Numbered from the stretch's first letter, positions 55,006 through 63,864 are shown. The stretch: 64,000 bases of DNA from Variovorax sp. PCZ-1 (GCF_018413605.1 NZ_JAHCDN010000001.1:1488001-1552000), one strand, 5' to 3'. Numbers and translations are program-made. Notes: generated by a model not told the origin, from the letters alone.

Positions 55006-55404
55006 TCAAGCTGCGACGGCAACGGCATGCTTTTGCTTGTAATCCGAAATCGCGGCTTTGATCGCGTCTTCAGCAAGGATGGAGCAATGGATTTTCACGG
55101 GAGGCAAGGCCAGCTCTTCAGCGATTTGGCTGTTTTTCAAATTACCAGCTTCTTCAATGCTTTTGCCTTTGACCCACTCGGTGACGAGGGAGCTGGAAGC
55201 AATGGCAGAGCCGCAGCCATAGGTTTTGAAGCGTGCGTCTTCAATGATGCCCGTTGCTGGGTTGACCTTGATTTGCAGCTTCATCACATCGCCGCAAGCA
55301 GGCGCGCCGACCATGCCCGTGCCTACTGAATCATCGCCTTTGTCGAACGAGCCGACGTTGCGAGGGTTTTCGTAGTGATCTACAACTTTGTCTGAATAAG
55401 CCAT
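55006..55404 (-). CDS. iscU: Fe-S cluster scaffold IscU
   Basis: The product has 132 residues from the ATG at 55404 (MAYSDKVVDHYENPRNVGSF). The three cluster cysteines are in GAPACGDVMKLQ, YGCGSAIASSS and VKIHCSILAED. LPPVK, the HscA recognition motif, directly precedes the third Cys. It receives sulfur from IscS and builds the cluster. It is preceded by a strong hairpin in the iscS-iscU gap and followed by iscA. Confidence 0.97.
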   Translation of the reverse strand: MAYSDKVVDHYENPRNVGSFDKGDDSVGTGMVGAPACGDVMKLQIKVNPATGIIEDARFKTYGCGSAIASSSLVTEWVKGKSIEEAGNLKNSQIAEELALPPVKIHCSILAEDAIKAAISDYKQKHAVAVAA

Positions 55405-55477
55405 AACTAACTCCAAATATCTTCAATTCTCAAATGTCTGTCCAAGTGAACGCCGTGGATCTAGCTTTGCTAGGCCA

Positions 55478-55512
55478 CTGGCGTTGCCCCCTTGAGGGTG
55501 GGGCAGCGCCAG
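55478..55512 (-). promoter_or_regulatory. Strong hairpin between iscS and iscU
   Basis: CTGGCGTTGCCCC (55478-55490) pairs fully or nearly with GGGGCAGCGCCAG (55500-55512) around a nine-base loop. No T-run is seen, so it is more likely an mRNA-stability or processing element, or an intergenic repeat, than a terminator. Confidence 0.6.
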
Positions 55513-55534
55513 CTGCACGGGGGTGTTCGTCAAT

Positions 55535-56755
55535 CTAATGTGCTGTCCACTGGATGGTGGAAATATCGATGCCTTCTTTGTACATATCCCACAGCGGGCT
55601 CAAATCGCGCAACTTCGCGACGTTGTGCTTGATGGTGGATATGGCGAAATCAATTTCTTCTTCGGTGGTCCAGCGGCCAATGGTCATGCGCAGGCTGCTG
55701 TGGGCGAGCTCGTCGCTGCGGCCGAGAGCCCGCAATACGTAGCTGGGCTCAAGCGACGCGCTTGTGCAAGCCGAGCCGGAAGACACAGCCAAGCCTTTGA
55801 TGCCCATGATCAGGCTCTCGCCTTCTACATAGTTAAAGCTCATGTTGATGTTGTGCGGTACGCGCTGCGTCTCGTGGCCGTTGATGAAGACTTGCTCAAT
55901 ACCTTTCAAGCCATTCATCAAGCGCTGCTGTAAAGCTGTGATGCGCTTGTTTTCTTCATGCATCTCTTCTTTGGCAATGCGGTAAGCCTCACCCATGCCA
56001 ACGATTTGGTGCGTAGGCAGCGTGCCGCTTCGCATGCCGCGCTCGTGCCCACCGCCATGCATTTGCGCTTCAATGCGAATGCGGGGCTTGCGGCGCACAT
56101 AGAGAGCACCGATGCCTTTGGGGCCGTAAGTCTTGTGCGAAGTGAGGCTCATCAAATCAACAGGCAAAGTGGCCAGATCAACTTCCACACGGCCCGTGGC
56201 TTGCGCTGCATCCACATGAAAAATCACGCCTTTTTCACGGCAGATTTTGCCAATGGCAGCGATATCTTGAATCACGCCAATTTCGTTGTTCACGAACATG
56301 ACGCTGGCCAAAATCGTATCAGGGCGGATCGCGGCTTTGAAAGCTTCGAGATCGAGCAAGCCATCGGCCTGCACATCCATGTACGTGACTTCAAAACCTT
56401 GACGCTCCAGCTCACGCATGGTGTCGAGCACGGCTTTGTGCTCGGTTTTCACGGTGATGAGGTGCTTGCCCTTGGTTTTGTAGAAAGCGGCTGCGCCTTT
56501 GATGGCAAGGTTGTTCGACTCAGTTGCCCCAGAAGTCCACACGATTTCGCGTGGGTCTGCGCCAATGAGCGCCGCCACATGCTCACGCGCTTTCTCCACG
56601 GCGGCCTCTGCCTCCCAGCCCCAGGCGTGCGAGCGCGAGGCGGGGTTGCCGAAATGCTCGCGCAACCAAGGAATGATCGCATCCACCACCCGTGGGTCAC
56701 ACGGATTGGTGGCGGAGTAATCCAAGTAAATGGGGAAATGAGGCGTGGCATCCAT
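55535..56755 (-). CDS. iscS: Cysteine desulfurase IscS
   Basis: The product has 406 residues. The PLP lysine is in [15 protein letters not shown], and the catalytic Cys loop is [32 protein letters not shown] is the cofactor-contact region. It removes sulfur from cysteine for Fe-S clusters, thiamine and tRNA thiolation. It follows iscR by 12 bases and is separated from iscU by about 130 bases that include the hairpin. Confidence 0.97.
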   Translation of the reverse strand: MDATPHFPIYLDYSATNPCDPRVVDAIIPWLREHFGNPASRSHAWGWEAEAAVEKAREHVAALIGADPREIVWTSGATESNNLAIKGAAAFYKTKGKHLITVKTEHKAVLDTMRELERQGFEVTYMDVQADGLLDLEAFKAAIRPDTILASVMFVNNEIGVIQDIAAIGKICREKGVIFHVDAAQATGRVEVDLATLPVDLMSLTSHKTYGPKGIGALYVRRKPRIRIEAQMHGGGHERGMRSGTLPTHQIVGMGEAYRIAKEEMHEENKRITALQQRLMNGLKGIEQVFINGHETQRVPHNINMSFNYVEGESLIMGIKGLAVSSGSACTSASLEPSYVLRALGRSDELAHSSLRMTIGRWTTEEEIDFAISTIKHNVAKLRDLSPLWDMYKEGIDISTIQWTAH

Positions 56756-56767
56756 AGCGATAACTTC

Positions 56768-57307
56768 TTACTTAGCGAAAGCTGCGCCGCCGAGGGCGAA
56801 CACAGAATTGGGAGCGTTGATGCGAATTGGCTTGACGACTTGCATCGGCGCAATGGCTTTCTTGAGCATAGGCTTGGCTTCAATATGAACGCCTTTTGCC
56901 AATTGCTCTTCCACCATGTCTTGCAAGCTCACGGAGCCGAGGAATTCGCTCATGCGCGCATTGAGCTTGCTCCAGAGATCGTGCGTCATGCAGCGGCCAG
57001 CTTCACCGCCGTTGCAATTCTCTTTGCCACCGCAGCTGGTCGCGTCCATCGCCTCATCGACTGAGGTGATGATTTCGGCAATGGTGATGCTGCTGGATTC
57101 GCGGCCCAGCGTGTAACCGCCGCCAGGGCCACGGGTGGATTCCACCAAGCCATTGCGGCGCAGCTTGCCGAAGAGCTGCTCAAGGTAAGACAAGGAAATT
57201 TGCTGGCGCTGGCTGATGGCGGCCAACGTCACGGGGCCTGCGTTTTGACGCAGTGCCAGATCAATCATTGCTGTGACCGCAAAGCGGCCTTTTGTAGTGA
57301 GACGCAT
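56768..57307 (-). CDS. iscR: Fe-S cluster regulator IscR
   Basis: The product has 179 residues of the Rrf2 family. The winged helix starts [19 protein letters not shown] and includes [20 protein letters not shown]. The cluster ligands are in CGGKENC and [10 protein letters not shown]; the second spacing is seven residues, two more than I recall for E. coli. Holo-IscR represses the isc operon. A matching site at 57509-57533 over the promoter predicts autoregulation. Preceded by GGAGC. Confidence 0.94.
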   Translation of the reverse strand: MRLTTKGRFAVTAMIDLALRQNAGPVTLAAISQRQQISLSYLEQLFGKLRRNGLVESTRGPGGGYTLGRESSSITIAEIITSVDEAMDATSCGGKENCNGGEAGRCMTHDLWSKLNARMSEFLGSVSLQDMVEEQLAKGVHIEAKPMLKKAIAPMQVVKPIRINAPNSVFALGGAAFAK

Positions 57308-57316
57308 GTTTAGCTC

Positions 57317-57490
57317 CTAGGGTGCTTGCACATTCAAAAAGGTCTTGAGTACAACTACGTTCAAGACCACGTCTCCGCCCGTTTTCACCCCGATATTGCT
57401 GGGGTAACCTCTCGTCGATTCGTGGATTGTTAGGTTGGCTTCTGCTGCTGTCACCCTGACACTTCGCAGCTTGGCTTTAATCTTGAGCAT
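57317..57490 (-). CDS. Possible 57-residue leader ORF before iscR
   Basis: An open frame from the ATG at 57490 ends nine bases before the iscR start. I recognise no similarity and the ribosome binding site is weak. It contains a perfect 8-bp stem hairpin (57341-57348 with 57361-57368). It may be a leader peptide, an RNA structure without a protein, or chance. Confidence 0.25.
   Translation of the reverse strand: MLKIKAKLRSVRVTAAEANLTIHESTRGYPSNIGVKTGGDVVLNVVVLKTFLNVQAP
57341..57368 (-). promoter_or_regulatory. Hairpin in the iscR leader
   Basis: GGTCTTGA pairs perfectly with TCAAGACC around a 12-base loop, about 35 bases before the iscR start. It could affect translation or RNA stability of the operon. 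Confidence 0.4.
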
Positions 57491-57498
57491 TTCACTCA

Positions 57499-57533
57499 AG
57501 TATAGCAGATACCCCACAAATTCGCTCAGGTAT
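57499..57533 (-). promoter_or_regulatory. iscR promoter with IscR-like site
   Basis: On the minus strand ATACCTGAGC at the left and GGGGTAT at the right form a 25-bp imperfect dyad (57509-57533) like type 1 IscR sites. A TGCTATACT extended -10 follows immediately (TATACT, 57499-57504). Confidence 0.5.
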
Positions 57534-57559
57534 GACTATACAGGATTTAGGGGCTTTGT

Positions 57560-58057
57560 CTAGGACATTTTGCGAAATTGTTCAATGAATCCTGCACTTG
57601 CCGCCTCCACAAGATCCAAAACCCGCTCAAAACCGGCCTCTTGGCCGTAATACGGGTCTGGCACGACCTGGCCGAGGCTTGCATCAGCCGCATAGCTCAT
57701 AAAAAGCTTGAGTTTGTGCGCGTGCGCAGGTGGGCAATCGTCTTGCAGCAGCGCCAAATTATCCCAATCCATCGCGAGGATGACATGGAATTTCTCGTAA
57801 TCATGCTCGGTGATTTGTCGCGCCCGCAGATTAGACAAATCGTAGCCCCGCGCCAAAGCATGCGCTTGGCTGCGCTCATCGGGCGGGCTGCCAGGGTGAT
57901 AGTTGTGCGTTCCCGCTGAATCAATGTTGACTCTCGCAGCCAAGCCAGCCTGCGCCACCTTTGCGCGAAGCACGCCCTCAGCCGTAGGGCTGCGACAGAT
58001 ATTGCCCATGCAAACGAGCAGAATATGAAGCGGTGTAGATCTCATGGATAGGCTCAT
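57560..58057 (-). CDS. Low-molecular-weight protein-tyrosine phosphatase
   Basis: The product has 165 residues; the start could also be four codons later. The P-loop VCMGNICRSP has the C-x5-R signature, and the general-acid motif DPYYG is near the C-terminus. Such enzymes act on bacterial tyrosine kinases and exopolysaccharide control, or have housekeeping roles; in many betaproteobacteria the gene lies directly upstream of iscR, as here. A family A repeat separates it from the divergent prmC. Confidence 0.93.
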   Translation of the reverse strand: MSLSMRSTPLHILLVCMGNICRSPTAEGVLRAKVAQAGLAARVNIDSAGTHNYHPGSPPDERSQAHALARGYDLSNLRARQITEHDYEKFHVILAMDWDNLALLQDDCPPAHAHKLKLFMSYAADASLGQVVPDPYYGQEAGFERVLDLVEAASAGFIEQFRKMS

Positions 58058-58068
58058 TTTATAAGCGA

Positions 58069-58125
58069 AAAGGGCATATCGCCGGCATAGAATCTGCGCG
58101 AAGTGCTATCTAATTTATAGTAATC
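58069..58125 (-). repeat. Family A repeat, copy 21
   Basis: Between the phosphatase and prmC starts: ATATCGCCGGCATAGAATC, then TGCGCGAAGTGCTATC and TTATAG. It is close to copy 1 in sequence. It lies within the only space available for both promoters. Confidence 0.85.
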
Positions 58126-58161
58126 ACTGAATATCGCACAAGGCGCTCCACTAAAATCCAA

Positions 58162-59007
58162 ATGATGCCAACCATTGCCACCCTGCTCCAAAGCGCGGCC
58201 GCCCAAGGCCTGCCGCGCCATGAGGCGCAATACCTGATGCTCCATGCCTGCGAGCGCCCAAGGCATGATCGCGCGTGGTTGCTCTCGCATGATCGCGAGG
58301 AGTTACAGGCTGCGTCTTTGAGTCTATGGCAAGCCGCTGTGCAGCGCCGTCTGCAAGGCGAGCCTGTGGCTTACATCGTGGGCTGCAAAGCCTTTTATGG
58401 CTTGAATTTGAGTGTCAGCCCCGCCGTGCTGGACCCGCGTGACGATACAGAAACTTTGGTGGATTGGGCGCTGGAGCTCATCCCCAAAGATCAAGCGTTC
58501 AAAGTCCTCGATCTGGGCACAGGCAGTGGCGCAGTGGCTTTGGCTATCCGCTCTCAGAGGCCCTTCGTGCAAATGACGGCCACCGATGCCTCTGCTGAGG
58601 CATTGGCGATGGCATCGCGTAACGCTGCTGAACTGCAACTGCCCGTGCGCTTCGTTCAAGCGGACGCGCGCAACCCTGATTGGTTTTCTGCATTGCCAAA
58701 TGAAGCCTTTGATCTCATCGTCTCCAACCCACCCTATATTGCAGAAGGCGATACGCATCTCGCGGCTTTGAAGCATGAGCCTGCGATGGCTTTGACAAGC
58801 GGCGCTGACGGCTTGGATGCGATTCGCAGCATCATCCAACACGCCACTTCACATTTGCATTCTGGCGCATGGCTTCTACTCGAGCACGGCTACGAGCAAG
58901 CTGAGCGCGTTCATGACTTGTTTGCTGCGCATGGTTTTGCAGATGCTACGACCCGTCGAGATTTAGGCAGTGTGGATCGGTGCACTGGGGCGCGGTTTGT
59001 GCGTTGA
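58162..59007 (+). CDS. prmC: Release factor glutamine methyltransferase
   Basis: The product has 281 residues. The N-terminal helical domain is followed by a Rossmann methyltransferase with VLDLGTGSGAVALAI and the glutamine-methylating motif SNPPYIAEGD. PrmC modifies the Gln of the GGQ motif in RF1 and RF2 using S-adenosylmethionine, raising termination efficiency; RF2 is encoded at 36125. prfA, its frequent neighbour, is not in the window. Confidence 0.94.
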   Translation: MMPTIATLLQSAAAQGLPRHEAQYLMLHACERPRHDRAWLLSHDREELQAASLSLWQAAVQRRLQGEPVAYIVGCKAFYGLNLSVSPAVLDPRDDTETLVDWALELIPKDQAFKVLDLGTGSGAVALAIRSQRPFVQMTATDASAEALAMASRNAAELQLPVRFVQADARNPDWFSALPNEAFDLIVSNPPYIAEGDTHLAALKHEPAMALTSGADGLDAIRSIIQHATSHLHSGAWLLLEHGYEQAERVHDLFAAHGFADATTRRDLGSVDRCTGARFVR

Positions 59008-59055
59008 TTGTGGTGTGCGTGTTTGTAGCATTTGAAGATCAAAGATATCGCTCAA

Positions 59056-59122
59056 ATGCTACAGAATAAATAGCACCTTGCGCAGTCTAGACGTCGTCAA
59101 AATGCCTAGAAGGCTTAAAAAA
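59056..59122 (+). repeat. Family A repeat, copy 22
   Basis: Between the convergent prmC and FKBP genes. It is a decayed copy: AATAGCACCTTGCGCAG, then GCCTAGAAGGCTTAAAAAA. Confidence 0.65.
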
Positions 59123-59125
59123 GCA

Positions 59126-59602
59126 TCAATGCTGATGCCCATGCTCCCCATGCACATGGCCATGGGCGATTTCTTCCTCGCTGGCCGCTTTCACACTGAC
59201 CACGGCGATATCAAAGCGCAGCGTCTTGCCAGCATGAGGGTGGTTGCCATCGAGCATCACCACCGGGCCTTTGATCTTCATCACATTGAACACCGCTTCG
59301 CGGCCATCTTGTGTGCGGCCACGCAATTGCCCGCCGACTTTCACGCCGGGCGGAAATTCACTTTTCGCAATCTCTTGCACCAAGCTCTCATCGCGCTCGC
59401 CAAAGGCCTGCGCTGGCGTGAGCGTGAGGCTGGTCTTGAAGCCCGCTTCTTGGCCTTCTAAGGCAGCTTCAATCGCTTCAAAGGTGTTGCCATAGCCGCC
59501 ATGTAGATAGGCGGTAGGCGCTTTGCTTTGCTCCAGCAGGCGGCCAGAAGGCTCAGAAACGCTGTAGCGGATGGTGACGGCGGTGTTTTTTTCGATTTTC
59601 AT
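59126..59602 (-). CDS. SlyD-like FKBP peptidyl-prolyl isomerase
   Basis: The product has 158 residues from the ATG at 59602. FKBP features are GRLLEQSKAPTAYLHGGYGN and AFGERDESLVQEIAKSEFPP; the inserted flap domain is of the SlyD type. The tail is His-rich (HGHVHGEHGHQH), suggesting metal binding, a SlyD trait linked to nickel in hydrogenase assembly, though the tail is short. It catalyses proline isomerisation and acts as a chaperone in the cytoplasm. Confidence 0.9.
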   Translation of the reverse strand: MKIEKNTAVTIRYSVSEPSGRLLEQSKAPTAYLHGGYGNTFEAIEAALEGQEAGFKTSLTLTPAQAFGERDESLVQEIAKSEFPPGVKVGGQLRGRTQDGREAVFNVMKIKGPVVMLDGNHPHAGKTLRFDIAVVSVKAASEEEIAHGHVHGEHGHQH

Positions 59603-59714
59603 GAGGATCACAAGTAAAGGGAAATCAAGAGCCAATTATCCCAGCCCGGCGCTTGCCTCTCTGATTTGGGATAATCTCAGCTGAAACTATTTTTGCAGCC
59701 TAGAAAGAATCTCC

Positions 59715-60032
59715 ATGAGCGACACCCAAACCCGCATCGACAGCCTCGTTAAAGGCAACGATATCGTGCTTTTCATGAAGGGCAGCGCCAGCTTCCCCAT
59801 GTGCGGCTTCTCCGGCCGCGCCATTCAAATTTTGAAAGCCGTGGGCGTAGACACCAAAGGCATCACCACCGTGAACGTGCTCGATGATCCCGAGATCCGT
59901 GCTGGTATCAAGGAATACAGCAACTGGCCCACCATACCGCAGCTCTATGTCAAAGGCGAGTTCGTCGGTGGCTCCGACATCATGATGGAGATGTATGAAA
60001 ACGGAGAATTGCAGCAGGTGATCAACGCCTGA
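59715..60032 (+). CDS. grxD: Monothiol glutaredoxin Grx4
   Basis: The product has 105 residues. The active site is CGFS ([14 protein letters not shown]) with the family's [16 protein letters not shown] and [14 protein letters not shown] glutathione-binding segments. CGFS glutaredoxins carry or transfer [2Fe-2S] clusters, fitting the isc operon close by. It is a single-gene unit that ends in a strong terminator. Confidence 0.95.
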   Translation: MSDTQTRIDSLVKGNDIVLFMKGSASFPMCGFSGRAIQILKAVGVDTKGITTVNVLDDPEIRAGIKEYSNWPTIPQLYVKGEFVGGSDIMMEMYENGELQQVINA

Positions 60033-60051
60033 AGCGCCCTGCTCCATGAAA

Positions 60052-60079
60052 AAAGCGCGGTAATTGCCGCGCTTTTTTT
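60052..60079. terminator. Bidirectional terminator
   Basis: AAAGCGCGG pairs with CCGCGCTTT around a six-base loop, and a T-run follows. It lies between convergent grxD and the ExoD gene. Confidence 0.85.
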
Positions 60080-60090
60080 GTTGTGTGAAG

Positions 60091-60747
60091 CTAGCCCATG
60101 AAGCCAGTTGCCCAGCTCGGCAAATAAGGCCCTAAATATTTCAGTACCACCGCCGTCCCCAGCACGAAAATCAGGCCGAAATACAAAGCAGAAGCCAGAT
60201 TAAACAAGCAGCCCAGCATGATGCACAGCCCATCTTTGCTCAGCATGCCCACAGCGAGGAAGATGCAAGCGAGCGCAGGCAGCGTATTGGAAAACGGAAT
60301 GATGGCCAGCGGCATCATGAGCATGGCAGCGCCAAACACCAGCATTGCGCCATTAAAACGCGCCATCGATGTACTCGTGAGCCAAGCCATGCGTGGGCGA
60401 GCCAGTTTTTCAAGGCGTTGTACCCAATTGGCACCCAGCTTCAAGATATCGGAGAGCCGTTCACGCGTGAGCGTGTACTGCGCGACCTTGCTCGGCAGCC
60501 AGATCGGTATGCGAAGCGTCTCAGCGATGCCAATGAACAGAATCAAGAGCCCAAACACCGTGCTCACGCCCGGAATCGACACCGGCAACAAAAACGGCAA
60601 GCTCAACACCACACACAGAAGCAGCAAGCCTTCACGACCCAGCTGCTTAACGAGTTCGCCCACGCTCAAACCGGCTTCGGGGAGTTGATCTGCAAAATTG
60701 GCGAGGCGCTTGCTCAGGGACACAGAGGTAGAGAAATTTGTTTCCAA
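60091..60747 (-). CDS. ExoD-family membrane protein
   Basis: The product has 218 residues. LSVGELVKQLGREGLLLLCV and LSLPFLLPVSIPGVSTVFG are typical of the exopolysaccharide-synthesis ExoD family; four or five membrane segments follow. ExoD influences exopolysaccharide production and alkali tolerance in rhizobia, but its activity is not established. It begins one base after the coiled-coil gene and forms the last gene of a three-gene operon with the RHH protein. Confidence 0.87.
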   Translation of the reverse strand: METNFSTSVSLSKRLANFADQLPEAGLSVGELVKQLGREGLLLLCVVLSLPFLLPVSIPGVSTVFGLLILFIGIAETLRIPIWLPSKVAQYTLTRERLSDILKLGANWVQRLEKLARPRMAWLTSTSMARFNGAMLVFGAAMLMMPLAIIPFSNTLPALACIFLAVGMLSKDGLCIMLGCLFNLASALYFGLIFVLGTAVVLKYLGPYLPSWATGFMG

Positions 60748-60748
60748 T

Positions 60749-60952
60749 TCAGCGCTTTCTCTCAGCAGGCAAAGCTTTACCCGATTGCATCGTCACCAGC
60801 GCCTTGAGCATGCCCTTGACCTCAGCTAATTCGCGCTGCTGATCGAGCATGATTTTTTGCATTTGATCGATCACCTTGTCTTGTGTGATCAGGCGCTCCT
60901 TGACGCTATTGATCCCCGTGAGGCGATCCAACACATCAGTGACGAGGCTCAT
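60749..60952 (-). CDS. Small coiled-coil protein
   Basis: The product has 67 residues. Most of it is a predicted amphipathic helix with heptad-like pattern (RLITQDKVIDQMQKIMLDQQ, then RELAEVKGMLKAL). It overlaps the end of the RHH gene by four bases (ATGA), and the ExoD gene starts one base after it. I recognise no family. Its arrangement with an RHH protein suggests a partner of that regulator, but this is inferred only from position. Confidence 0.7.
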   Translation of the reverse strand: MSLVTDVLDRLTGINSVKERLITQDKVIDQMQKIMLDQQRELAEVKGMLKALVTMQSGKALPAERKR

Positions 60953-61239
60953 AGGCTCACCTTCGCGCTCGCTGCCTTGATCTTCTCAATCTCAGCGAAA
61001 AAACCATTGGCGCGCTTTTGCCCCGCATCGAGCAGCTTCACCATTTCTTTGAGGTCTTTCTCAGCCTTCTTGGTAGCCACATCCAGCAGCTTCAAATCAT
61101 CAATCGTCACCCCCGCAACATAAGCATCAATCGCATCGCGAATCGCTTCAGAGGGCTTACGCCCGATCTCCTTGGCGCGGGCGGCCAGAGATTTTTTCTG
61201 CTCGGGTTCCAAATAAACTTGCGTGAGTGCGAGTGCCAT
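60949..61239 (-). CDS. Ribbon-helix-helix protein
   Basis: The product has 96 residues from the ATG at 61239, after AAGGAGCC. The first 45 residues (LTQVYLEPEQKKSLAARAKE, then GRKPSEAIRDAIDAYV) are a CopG-like ribbon-helix-helix DNA-binding fold. The rest is helical and charged. An AT-rich palindromic stretch, AATATATATT, lies about 30 bases upstream and may be its operator. It heads an operon with a coiled-coil protein and an ExoD protein; a toxin-antitoxin role is possible but no toxin fold is seen. Confidence 0.75.
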   Translation of the reverse strand: MALALTQVYLEPEQKKSLAARAKEIGRKPSEAIRDAIDAYVAGVTIDDLKLLDVATKKAEKDLKEMVKLLDAGQKRANGFFAEIEKIKAASAKVSL

Positions 61240-61311
61240 GACAAGGCTCCTTGTTTCAATACACAATATATATTAAATCACATTCCTCGCTGACCTGCAA
61301 AGAAGCCTCGC

Positions 61312-62058
61312 TCAAGCCGTGAACATCCAGTTCTTCTGCGCCGCATACACCGCGTTCGGATACTGCGGTTTACCGCGTGAGCCGTTGTAACGACCAAGCG
61401 CCATGAAGGTGTCGCCACGCTCGCGCTCTAGATAATGGCGCAAGATCACGCAGCCGAAGCGGATATTGGTTTGCATGTGAAAGAGCTTGCCGGCATCGCC
61501 ATCGCCGATCACGCGCGCCCAGAAGGGCATGATTTGCATGTAGCCGCGCGCGCCCACCACGCTGATGGCGTGTTTACGGAAATTGCTTTCGACTTGGATG
61601 AGGCCGAGCACGAGGGAGATGTCTAGCCCTGCCCTCTTTGACTCATACCAAACGGTTTGCAAGAATTCTTTGCGGGTCTCGAAGTCTGTTTTTTTTCTTT
61701 TGAGGCGGGTGCTCATCTCACCGAGCCAGCGCAGATATTGCAGCTTGGTTTCAGTGTTGTTGAACTCTGGAATGGGCGGGGCACTGCTGGCGATGGCTGC
61801 GCTTAGTGCGCCTCGCACTGAATCTGCTAGGGGTTCTTCGAGTTGTCTGCCGGCTAGGGCGAGTTGAGGCGCCGTGATACTTGCTACTGAAATGATAGCT
61901 GCTCGCGCAGTATTTATAAGGGCTACGCGGCGATTTTGCTTGAAATTCTCAGGTTTTTCCGCTTCGGATGCGCTCGAAAATGGGGTCAGAGCACAATTTC
62001 GGCTGTGCTCTGCCTCGCTTTGGTGAGGTTGTTGTCCTGAATTGTGATCTGACCCCAT
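61312..62058 (-). CDS. Lytic transglycosylase with repeat-encoded N-terminus
   Basis: The product has 248 residues. The SLT domain is clear: LVLGLIQVESNFRKHAISVV has the catalytic Glu, and GARGYMQIMPFWARVIGD and ALGRYNGSRGKPQYP follow. It cleaves peptidoglycan between MurNAc and GlcNAc. The first 28 residues and the start codon come from a REPIN-like repeat (61975-62063). Residues 43-59 come from family A, giving ALINTARAAIISVAS as the hydrophobic signal-like segment. No other ATG precedes the catalytic domain until residue 113. Confidence 0.85.
   Translation of the reverse strand: MGSDHNSGQQPHQSEAEHSRNCALTPFSSASEAEKPENFKQNRRVALINTARAAIISVASITAPQLALAGRQLEEPLADSVRGALSAAIASSAPPIPEFNNTETKLQYLRWLGEMSTRLKRKKTDFETRKEFLQTVWYESKRAGLDISLVLGLIQVESNFRKHAISVVGARGYMQIMPFWARVIGDGDAGKLFHMQTNIRFGCVILRHYLERERGDTFMALGRYNGSRGKPQYPNAVYAAQKNWMFTA
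61882..61932 (+). repeat. Family A repeat, copy 23, inside the transglycosylase
   Basis: CTACTGAAATGATAGCTGCT, then CGCGCAGTATTTATAAGGGC. The GCCGGC end is decayed. It is read in reverse as ALINTARAAI, the favoured frame, in a signal-like segment. Confidence 0.65.
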
Positions 62059-62063
62059 TTTCG
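61975..62063. repeat. REPIN-like inverted pair at the transglycosylase start
   Basis: The arm CGAAAATGGGGTCAGAGCAC (61975 onward, 25 bases) faces its inverted partner at 62040-62063, with a single mismatch in about 24 positions. About 40 bases lie between. It begins three bases after the proS stop codon. No RAYT transposase gene is in the window. Confidence 0.8.
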
Positions 62064-62065
62064 CT

Positions 62066-63808
62066 TTAGGCCTTCAACTGACTCACGACATGGCTTACAG
62101 CATCTGCCACCGCTACTCTGCTAGCTGCTGCATCTCTGCGATGCTGGTATTCGATTTGGCCGTCTTTGAGGCTCTTGTCGCCTACTGTGATGCGGTGGGG
62201 CACGCCGATGAGCTCCCAGTCGGCGAACATCGCGCCGGGGCGCTCGCCTCGGTCGTCTAGGATCACGTCCACGCCTTTAGCAAGCAGCTCGGCGTAGATC
62301 GCATCACTGGCTTCTTTCACGTTAGGGAAACGATCTGCGCCGACGGGGCAGATCACGACGGTGAAAGGCGCAAGTGCGTCTGGCCAGATGATGCCCTTGT
62401 CATCGTGGTTTTGCTCGATGGCGGCGGCTGGCAGGCGTGTGATGCCGATGCCGTAGCAGCCCATTTCGAAAGGTTTGGGTTTGCCATCAGTATCGAGGAA
62501 AGTGGCGTTCATGGCCTTGCTGTATTTCGTGCCGAGGTAGAAGACGTGGCCGATTTCGATGCCGCGCTCAATGGCGAGCGCGCCTTTGCCATCGGGCGAT
62601 GGATCGCCCTCCACCACATTACGGATATCTGCAACAACATCAGGCTCGGGCAAATCTCTGCCCCAGTTCACGCCGGTGATGTGGAAATCGACTTCGTTCG
62701 CGCCGCAAATCCAATCGGCCATCGCAGCCACTTCGCGGTCTGCGATCACCTTGACGGGCTTCTTCATGTTCAAAGGCCCGAGATAGCCGGGCTTGCAGCC
62801 AAAGTGATCGACGATCTCAGCTTCTGTGGCGAAGCGGAAACCGTTTTTCAAGCCTTCGACTTTGTTGGCTTTGGTTTCGTTGAGCGAATGATCGCCGCGC
62901 ACGAGCAAGAGCCAGACTTGCACTTTCACAACTTCGTTTTTGTCGTTTAGCTCTTCTGTAGCGAGCACCAAAGATTTGATCGTGGTGCGCAGGGGCACAT
63001 TAAGCAAATCTGCCACGGCTTGGCATGTGCTGGAGCCGGGTGTGGGCGTTTTCGTCATGGGCTTAGATGCGGCTGGGCGCGCACCTGGAGCCAAGCTTTC
63101 TGCTTTCTCAATGTTTGCTGCGTAATCCGAATTCGGACAATAAATGATCGCGTCTTCGCCTGTGGCAGCAATCACTTGGAATTCTTCCGAAAGATCGCCA
63201 CCAATCGCGCCGCTGTCTGCAGCCACAGCGCGATAACGCAAACCAAAGCGGTCAAAGATTTTGCGATACGCTGCTGCCATGATCTGGTAGCTGGCTTTCG
63301 CGCTCGCTTCATCGCGGTCAAACGAATACGCATCCTTCATGATGAACTCACGCCCGCGCATCAGGCCAAAGCGTGGGCGGCGCTCGTCGCGGAATTTGGT
63401 TTGGATTTGGTAAAGGTTTTTGGGCAACTGCTTGTAGCTCTTGAACTCTTGCCTCGCCACATCGGTGATGACTTCTTCTGACGTAGGCTGCACGATGAAA
63501 TCACGATCATGGCGATCTTTGATGCGCAAAAGTTCAGGCCCCATCTTCTCGAAGCGCCCCGTCTCTTGCCACAGCTCGGCAGGCTGGATCACAGGCATCG
63601 TGCACTCAATCGCACCGGCGCGATTCATCTCTTCGCGCACGATGGCTTCCACCTTGCGGATCACGCGCAAGCCCATGGGCATGTAGGTGTAAATGCCAGC
63701 GCCGAGTTTTTTGATCATGCCGGCGCGCGTCATGAGTTGGTGGCTGGCGATCTCGGCATCTGCAGGCGCTTCTTTGAGAGTGGAGATGAGGAACTGGCTG
63801 GCTTTCAT
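62066..63808 (-). CDS. proS: Prolyl-tRNA synthetase
   Basis: The product has 580 residues, the bacterial form with an internal editing (YbaK-like) domain between class II motifs 2 and 3. [40 protein letters not shown] (motif 2) and [20 protein letters not shown] (motif 3) are intact, followed by the anticodon-binding domain. It charges tRNA-Pro. It is divergent from rppH and followed after seven bases by the lytic transglycosylase frame. Confidence 0.97.
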   Translation of the reverse strand: MKASQFLISTLKEAPADAEIASHQLMTRAGMIKKLGAGIYTYMPMGLRVIRKVEAIVREEMNRAGAIECTMPVIQPAELWQETGRFEKMGPELLRIKDRHDRDFIVQPTSEEVITDVARQEFKSYKQLPKNLYQIQTKFRDERRPRFGLMRGREFIMKDAYSFDRDEASAKASYQIMAAAYRKIFDRFGLRYRAVAADSGAIGGDLSEEFQVIAATGEDAIIYCPNSDYAANIEKAESLAPGARPAASKPMTKTPTPGSSTCQAVADLLNVPLRTTIKSLVLATEELNDKNEVVKVQVWLLLVRGDHSLNETKANKVEGLKNGFRFATEAEIVDHFGCKPGYLGPLNMKKPVKVIADREVAAMADWICGANEVDFHITGVNWGRDLPEPDVVADIRNVVEGDPSPDGKGALAIERGIEIGHVFYLGTKYSKAMNATFLDTDGKPKPFEMGCYGIGITRLPAAAIEQNHDDKGIIWPDALAPFTVVICPVGADRFPNVKEASDAIYAELLAKGVDVILDDRGERPGAMFADWELIGVPHRITVGDKSLKDGQIEYQHRRDAAASRVAVADAVSHVVSQLKA

Positions 63809-63864
63809 AGGTGTTGTAGATACTCAAAAGTTGGGGGAAATTGAAACAAGTGCAAGAGAGAGTC

